A stretch of DNA of 64,000 nucleotides from Myxococcales bacterium (GTDB lineage: Bacteria; Myxococcota_A; Polyangia; Polyangiales; Ga0077539): positions 62,001 to 126,000 of the forward strand of contig JAEUKI010000061.1 of NCBI GenBank assembly GCA_016793325.1. The letters are read 5' to 3'. The notes below the pieces were generated by a model. It saw only the letters and a list, made by a program, of their open reading frames with translations, did not search any database and had not been told where the DNA came from. Position 1 is the stretch's first letter. Each line of letters begins with the position of its first letter. Shown here in pieces: positions 59,962 through 64,000 of this stretch. A program made the translations under genes and the position numbers.

Positions 59962-60588
59962 GTGAGTGACGAGCAGACCATCACCATCAGCGTCGCGCGC
60001 ATGCAGCGGCTTCGAGACGTGCTCGCGTTCTTGTCGGTCGACGCGTTCGACCCAGAGAAGATTCACATCGACGTCACGGACGACGACGAGTTCGGGCTCG
60101 TCGAAGAGACCGTCAACGTGTTCGCAGAAGAGTTCGCAGCGTCCAAGCGACGCACGGCCGAGCTCGAACGAGAGCGCCTCGAGACCATCGAGCGCCAGCG
60201 CATGGCCATCGCCGACCTGTCGGCGCCGATCATGGACGTGTGGGACGGCGTGATCGCGCTGCCCGTGATCGGCCTCGTCGACACGCAGCGCTCGGTCGAG
60301 CTCACCGAGCGATTGCTCGAGCGCATCTCCGCGTCCGGCGCGCGCTGCGTGATCGTCGACGTCACGGGCGTCGACGTCGTGGACACCGCGACGGCCAACC
60401 ACCTACTCCAGATGATTCGCTCGGCCTCGCTGCTCGGAGCCTTCTGCGTCGTGAGCGGAATCTCTCCGCAGGTCGCCCAGACGCTGGTGCAGCTCGACGT
60501 CGACCTGTCGGCCATCCGCACCGTGCGCAACCTCAAGGACGCGCTCAAAGAGAGCCTCAAGCACCTCAGCTCGGTCAGCCGACGATGA
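59962..60588 (+). CDS. rsbR: RsbR-like STAS protein with N-terminal sensory region
   Basis: A 208-residue protein. The C-terminal STAS domain (from about residue 85) has IMDVWDGVIALPVIGLVDTQRS and VDVTGVDVVDTATANHLL with the phosphorylation site Thr. The N-terminus is a short (~50 residue) sensor-like region and a coiled linker (ELERERLETIERQRM) typical of RsbR, though the usual globin-like sensor appears reduced. GTG 59962 lies behind AGGAG. It sits between RsbS and the second kinase. Confidence 0.88.
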   Translation: MSDEQTITISVARMQRLRDVLAFLSVDAFDPEKIHIDVTDDDEFGLVEETVNVFAEEFAASKRRTAELERERLETIERQRMAIADLSAPIMDVWDGVIALPVIGLVDTQRSVELTERLLERISASGARCVIVDVTGVDVVDTATANHLLQMIRSASLLGAFCVVSGISPQVAQTLVQLDVDLSAIRTVRNLKDALKESLKHLSSVSRR

Positions 60589-61034
60589 GCGACAGACAGA
60601 CAGCCGCGCACGAGCGCCGCGGAACGACGATCGCCGTCACGCGCATCGAAGACGCCGCCGTCGTCCGCGCCGTGGTCGTTCGCTTCGCGCAGCGCTGGGG
60701 CTTCGACGACCGCAGCGCCAAGGAGGTCGCGATCGGCGCGAGCGAGCTCGCGACCAACGCCGTGAAGCACGGCGGCGGCGGAGAGCTCTCGGTGAGCCTC
60801 GAGGGCGACGCGATCGTGCTCTGCGCGCGAGACCGCGGACCCGGGCCGCCCCCCATCGAAGAGCTGCTCGCCGACGGCGTGAGCCACGGCGCGAAGCGGC
60901 TGCCCGAGACGCCCATTCGAAGCGGGCTCGGGTGCGGCGGCGGCGCGCTCGCTCGGTTGTTCGACGAGGTCGAGCTCGGGCCGCGCGAGGGCGGAGGCGC
61001 GTCCGTGCGCTGCGTTCGACGACGACGATCGTGA
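60585..61034 (+). CDS. Second RsbT/RsbW-like GHKL kinase
   Basis: A 149-residue GHKL ATPase with N-box IGASELATNAVKHG, G1 CARDRGPGPPPIEEL and a Gly-rich region GLGCGGGALARLFDE near the end. It is the size of classic RsbT/RsbW. The operon therefore has two kinases; this one may phosphorylate the downstream STAS-like protein or an anti-sigma antagonist. ATGA overlap with rsbR. Confidence 0.82.
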   Translation: MSDRQTAAHERRGTTIAVTRIEDAAVVRAVVVRFAQRWGFDDRSAKEVAIGASELATNAVKHGGGGELSVSLEGDAIVLCARDRGPGPPPIEELLADGVSHGAKRLPETPIRSGLGCGGGALARLFDEVELGPREGGGASVRCVRRRRS

Positions 61035-61066
61035 GTCTGCACATTGCCAAGAGAGGATCTCAGTTC

Positions 61067-61510
61067 ATGAAGCGCGTGATCGAAATCGGCGGGGCCCACC
61101 AGGCTGTGTTCGAAGACGGAGTCGTCGAGATCACCTACGTCGGCGACATGCTCGCGCCGCACGCGAGCAACCTCCTGCGCTGCTCGCTCGAGTGTTCGAC
61201 GGGAAACCACTCTGTCTGGTGCGCGGACGTCTCGAAGCTCGGGTCGTTTACGGCCGAGGCGAGGAAGATCATGTCCGTCCCGACCGAGGGGATGCCTCGA
61301 TCCACGGAGACGTCGCACACGTATCTCTACGTGTCCGGCGCGTCGATCAAGACGAAGGCGGTCCTCACGCTCGTGATGGCCGCGACGCAGCTGCTCGGCT
61401 CGATCCGCTATCACACGGAGTACTGCGACTCTCCAGAGGCCGCGCGCAGCCGCGGGCACGCGAAGATGAAGGAGCTCCTCGCCGCCGGGCTCGCGAAGCT
61501 CCCTGGCTGA
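61067..61510 (+). CDS. SpoIIAA/STAS-like protein ending the stressosome operon
   Basis: A 147-residue soluble protein from ATG 61067 behind GAGAGG (a GTG at 61031 is also possible and overlaps the upstream stop). The strand-helix pattern (VVEITYVGDMLAPH, SVWCADVSKLGSFTAEARKI, SHTYLYVSG) resembles the SpoIIAA/STAS-like fold, and its length and layout match the orphan protein at 3086-3529. It may be an additional partner-switch substrate or antagonist. A family 1 repeat follows 28 bases after the stop. Confidence 0.7.
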   Translation: MKRVIEIGGAHQAVFEDGVVEITYVGDMLAPHASNLLRCSLECSTGNHSVWCADVSKLGSFTAEARKIMSVPTEGMPRSTETSHTYLYVSGASIKTKAVLTLVMAATQLLGSIRYHTEYCDSPEAARSRGHAKMKELLAAGLAKLPG

Positions 61511-61538
61511 AGCGCGCCGAACGAGCGTCCGTGCGCGA

Positions 61539-61576
61539 GATGGCGAACGCTTCGCCATCGGGTGGCGAACGCTCGG
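61539..61576. repeat. Short palindromic repeat family 1, one and a half units
   Basis: GATGGCGAACGCTTCGCCATC (61539-61559) plus a partial GTGGCGAACGCTCGG, the same units as at 29014 and 57887, placed 28 bases after the stressosome operon's last stop. Confidence 0.8.
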
Positions 61577-61921
61577 CCCCATGAAGTCGATCGCCGGGAA
61601 CAGGCGCCAGAGACGCGCGCGTAGCGTGTCGTCGCACAGGGCTTCGACGGTGTCGGGCACGTCGCGCGAGAACGCCCGTTATTTTTCAGACAGAATCACG
61701 CCGCGAGCGACCGGCAACGTCGACCGCGCCGGCGCGCGGGCGCGACGCACAGAGGCTCGGGCTCCGTGCGCTGCGGTGATGCTCGCGCCCTTCACCGCCA
61801 TGGCGGCCGCCACCCGCCGCCATGGCGGACCGCCACCCTCCCCTCGCTCGATCGCAGCAAATCGCCTCGGTTTTCGTCGGAACGCGCCGCGCATCTCCCC
61901 TGCCGCGGAGCCACTCAGACG
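61577..61921. other. Intergenic region before radC
   Basis: About 345 bases with no supported gene. It holds two palindromes (61795-61828) and a TTATTTTTCAGACAG stretch near 61680 that is unusually A/T-rich. A short minus-strand frame beginning near 61660 (VPDTVEALCDDTLRARLW) looks weakly coding and may be a gene remnant. The radC promoter is expected here. Confidence 0.4.
61795..61828. promoter_or_regulatory. Paired 12-bp palindromes upstream of radC
   Basis: CCGCCATGGCGG occurs twice (61795-61806 and 61817-61828), each a perfect palindrome, with centres 22 bases apart (about two helical turns). They lie 94 bases before the radC start. A cooperative dimer-binding operator is inferred. Confidence 0.4.
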
Positions 61922-62632
61922 ATGATCGACCACGACACTGCCGACAACGCGCCGCGCGAAGGCTCGGACGAACCTCTCGCGCGACTTCGCAATCACGGGC
62001 CCGAAGCGCTCTCGGAAGCAGAGCTGCTCGGCGTTCTCCTCGAGCACGGACGAACGCACGCGGCGTCCTCGCGCTACGCGGCGCGCGTGCTCGACGCGTA
62101 CGGCGGAGCGCGATCCCTGGCGCGCGCGGGATTCGGTGAACTCGCGATCGACCTCGGGGCGAAAAGAGCGCTGCGGTTCATGGCGGCGATCGAGCTGTCG
62201 CGCAGGGCGCTCAGCGAGCCTCTGCGCGCGGGCGTTCCGCTGCGGAGCAGTCGTGATGTGCATCGCGCGTTCGAGGCGCGCGTGGCGGAGCTCCCGGACG
62301 AGGTGGTGCTCGCGGTCCTGCTCGACGTCAAACAACGTCCCGTGGCCGAGCGCATGATCGCCCGCGGGTCCCCCGCGGGGTGCGCCGTGTCCGTGCGCGA
62401 GGTGTTCGCGCTCGCCGTGCGCGAAGCCGCAGTGGGAATCGTCCTCGTGCACAACCACCCGAGCGGCGACCCGACCCCGAGCGAGGCGGATCGCGCGATC
62501 ACGGACGAGCTCGTGCGCGCAGGGCTCGTCCTCGGTCTGCCCCTCGTCGATCACGTGATCGTCGCGCGCTCGAAGGCCTTCAGCTTTCTGGATGCGGGGC
62601 TCCTCGGTGATGCACGAATGGAGCAGCCATGA
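61922..62632 (+). CDS. radC: RadC family JAB-domain protein
   Basis: A 236-residue RadC. N-terminal helix-hairpin-helix-like region (LRNHGPEALSEAELLGVLLEHG), C-terminal JAB/MPN domain with the metal motif LVHNHPSGDPTPSEADRAI, which is complete. RadC proteins are metal-dependent proteins of uncertain biochemical role, historically linked to DNA repair. ATG 61922 fits. It overlaps the following small gene by 4 bases. Confidence 0.9.
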   Translation: MIDHDTADNAPREGSDEPLARLRNHGPEALSEAELLGVLLEHGRTHAASSRYAARVLDAYGGARSLARAGFGELAIDLGAKRALRFMAAIELSRRALSEPLRAGVPLRSSRDVHRAFEARVAELPDEVVLAVLLDVKQRPVAERMIARGSPAGCAVSVREVFALAVREAAVGIVLVHNHPSGDPTPSEADRAITDELVRAGLVLGLPLVDHVIVARSKAFSFLDAGLLGDARMEQP

Positions 62633-62997
62633 GCGCGGCGCTCTCGATCCTCGTCGCGGTCCTCTCGTTCTTGACGGCGAGCTACAAGACCGCCAGCCCC
62701 CCCGTCGACCCGTGCCCCACAGGCGCGGTGATCGACCGCGTCGAGGGCGACCACGTCGTGCTCGTTCACGGCGCCAACGGCGTGCGCTCGATCGCAGCGA
62801 GCGCCATCACCCGCGGACGACTGCGGCTCGCCGAAGGGCTCCGCGTGCGACAGACGAGCGCGGGCCAGTGCGTGCTCGACGGGCCCGATCGCGCGATCGA
62901 GCGCAGCGTTCGCGATCGATTGCGCTCGCTCGAACGAGGGCGTCACCTCCGCGGCGCGACGACGGACAGAGCGAGCGCGACGCCCGCGCGACGCTGA
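62629..62997 (+). CDS. Small exported protein, DUF3006-like
   Basis: A 122-residue protein. An N-terminal hydrophobic segment (LSILVAVLSFLTASY) suggests export or anchoring. IDRVEGDHVVLVHGANGV followed by LAEGLRVRQTSAGQCVLD resembles DUF3006-type small barrels. ATGA overlap with radC suggests co-translation. The Arg-rich C-terminal tail is not recognised. Confidence 0.65.
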   Translation: MSAALSILVAVLSFLTASYKTASPPVDPCPTGAVIDRVEGDHVVLVHGANGVRSIAASAITRGRLRLAEGLRVRQTSAGQCVLDGPDRAIERSVRDRLRSLERGRHLRGATTDRASATPARR

Positions 62998-63037
62998 GAC
63001 CGCCGCCGATCGAGCTACATTGCGCGACTCGACAGCG

Positions 63038-63850
63038 ATGGCCCTATCCCCCTTCGCGCAGCGGCTGCAGACGGCGCTCCGCGCGCAACGAACACCTCCG
63101 ATTCGCGACTTCGAACGGTGGATCGCGCTCGCGCGCGACTGCGCGACGGTGCGGGAGTTCTGGGAGCGCGCGGCGCTCGTCGAAGGATGCGAGGGGCTCG
63201 CGGCCGAGCGCTCGTTCATCGCGCCCGCGCTGAGCTGCCGGCGCTGCGGAGGACGGCCGTTGACGACGCGCGTGGCGTTCGGCGGAGTGAATCGCTCGAC
63301 CGATCCCACGTGCCGTCGGTGCTCGATCGCGTGGCGAAAGCGCGCGTATCGAGAGGCGGTTCCCGCGTCGTGGCGAGACGCGGTGATGCTGGCCGCGAAC
63401 TGTCGAACGATGGAAGACGGCGAGCGGCTCGCGCGACAGGTCAACGCGGCGCTCCGGTCCTTCGGCGAGCCGAACGCGCACGCGTTCGCGTGGGTCATCG
63501 AAGAGGCCTCGCAGTGGGACACCCTCTGGGACCAACGTCCCGCGCCGCTCAATCACGCGATCGGCGCGGGCCGCGCGCGATCGACGATCAACCCCGTGTT
63601 GGTGTGCGACGAGCTGTCCGCCGTCGAGACCGTGGGCCCGCTCGACGTGGACATCGCGCGAGACCTCGCCGCCGCGGACGGATGGTCGCGCGCTGCGCCG
63701 GAGGTTCCCGAGCGCGTGGCGTTCGAAGCGCTCGACGCGCTCTACCAGGCAGGCGTGATCTACTGCGGAACCGACAACAACCGCGCGCGTCTACGGCTGA
63801 GCTGGACGATGGACGACGCGCTCCTCGCGAAGCTGCCTGCCGCGCGCTGA
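63038..63850 (+). CDS. Zinc-ribbon hypothetical protein
   Basis: A 270-residue soluble protein. Two CxxC pairs (CRRCGG, then CRRCSIAWRKRAYRE) around residues 70-95 form a zinc ribbon or treble-clef-like finger. The rest is helical, with FAWVIEEASQWDTLWDQRP and VAFEALDALYQAGVIYCGTDNN. ATG 63038; a TTG at 63020 is in frame. The function is unknown. Confidence 0.6.
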   Translation: MALSPFAQRLQTALRAQRTPPIRDFERWIALARDCATVREFWERAALVEGCEGLAAERSFIAPALSCRRCGGRPLTTRVAFGGVNRSTDPTCRRCSIAWRKRAYREAVPASWRDAVMLAANCRTMEDGERLARQVNAALRSFGEPNAHAFAWVIEEASQWDTLWDQRPAPLNHAIGAGRARSTINPVLVCDELSAVETVGPLDVDIARDLAAADGWSRAAPEVPERVAFEALDALYQAGVIYCGTDNNRARLRLSWTMDDALLAKLPAAR

Positions 63851-63884
63851 CGAGCCAACGGCGCAGCGCGATCGCCCGCGGAGG

Positions 63885-64000
63885 TCACTCCACAGAGAGC
63901 TCGCCCTCGGGCGTTGGGCTCGCGCGCGGTCGCGCGAGCATCCACACGAGCAAGAACGCGCACATCCCGAAGAGCGTCCCTTGAATCGCGCCGAGCGTGA
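63885..64000 (-). CDS. C-terminal fragment of a membrane protein
   Basis: The minus-strand frame is open from the window's end to a TGA at 63885-63887, giving 37 residues: a membrane segment (GTLFGMCAFLLVWMLA) followed by a polar tail (RPRASPTPEGELS). It is the end of a gene that begins beyond the window. The family cannot be told. Confidence 0.55.
   Translation of the reverse strand, partial: TLGAIQGTLFGMCAFLLVWMLARPRASPTPEGELSVE

Noticed and set aside
61511..61660. Minus-strand frame starting VPDTVEALCDD near 61660
   Set aside because: It runs through a palindromic repeat and then into the antisense of a real gene; at most a small remnant.

Overview
The window is a very G+C-rich stretch with strongly GC-biased third codon positions. 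It carries many lipoproteins with a Cys lipobox followed by Asp/Ala/Ser/Val-rich linkers, stigma-type Cys-rich repeats, large multidomain Ser/Thr kinases and a gene resembling the myxobacterial DUF2378 family. This suggests a myxobacterium (Myxococcota, probably Polyangiales, perhaps Sandaracinus-like). That placement is inferred from gene content; no rRNA or tRNA gene was seen.

Layout. 0-6.6 kb: a divergent epimerase/LysR pair, a VOC protein, small envelope proteins and a secreted expansin lipoprotein. 6.6-12.3 kb: a WD40-like lipoprotein, a Cys-rich repeat lipoprotein and a pseudokinase-wHTH regulator. 12.3-19.9 kb (minus strand): an ECF sigma factor with a SnoaL-like partner, a PknK-type kinase/ATPase, and a four-domain protein joining a Ser/Thr kinase, a [2Fe-2S] ferredoxin, a cyclase-like domain and a globin, then a DUF2378-like protein. 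19.9-24.5 kb: less G+C-rich secreted proteins beside a LuxR-type regulator. 24.7-36.3 kb: an ABC exporter pair, a glycoside-hydrolase-like lipoprotein, a hydrolase, a metzincin-like metalloprotease and two copies of a 250-bp inverted-repeat element. 37-42.3 kb: two more divergent LysR/oxidoreductase modules, one with a pirin/SRPBCC/NmrA operon. 42.3-49.9 kb: stress-type small proteins around a sigma54 activator whose receiver Asp is His, and two FAD oxidoreductases with overlapping 3' ends. 50-55.3 kb: a methyltransferase and a MacAB-like ABC exporter operon. 55.5-57.9 kb: a zinc-ribbon/HD hydrolase and an unknown protein. 58.2-61.5 kb: an RsbX/T/S/R-like stressosome operon. 61.9-64 kb: RadC and small genes.

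Themes. Signalling dominates: O2/redox sensing by the globin-ferredoxin kinase, partner switching by the stressosome, sigma54 control of small stress proteins, and three LysR switches each facing an NAD(P)-dependent oxidoreductase. A second theme is secreted hydrolases and adhesive lipoproteins for attacking polymers or prey. Three families of short palindromic repeats lie in gene 3' regions. The best candidate for an undescribed system is the redox/O2 kinase at 16.8-19.2 kb with its overlapping partner kinase at 13.7-16.8 kb. Start sites, family names and regulatory sites were read by eye without database searches.
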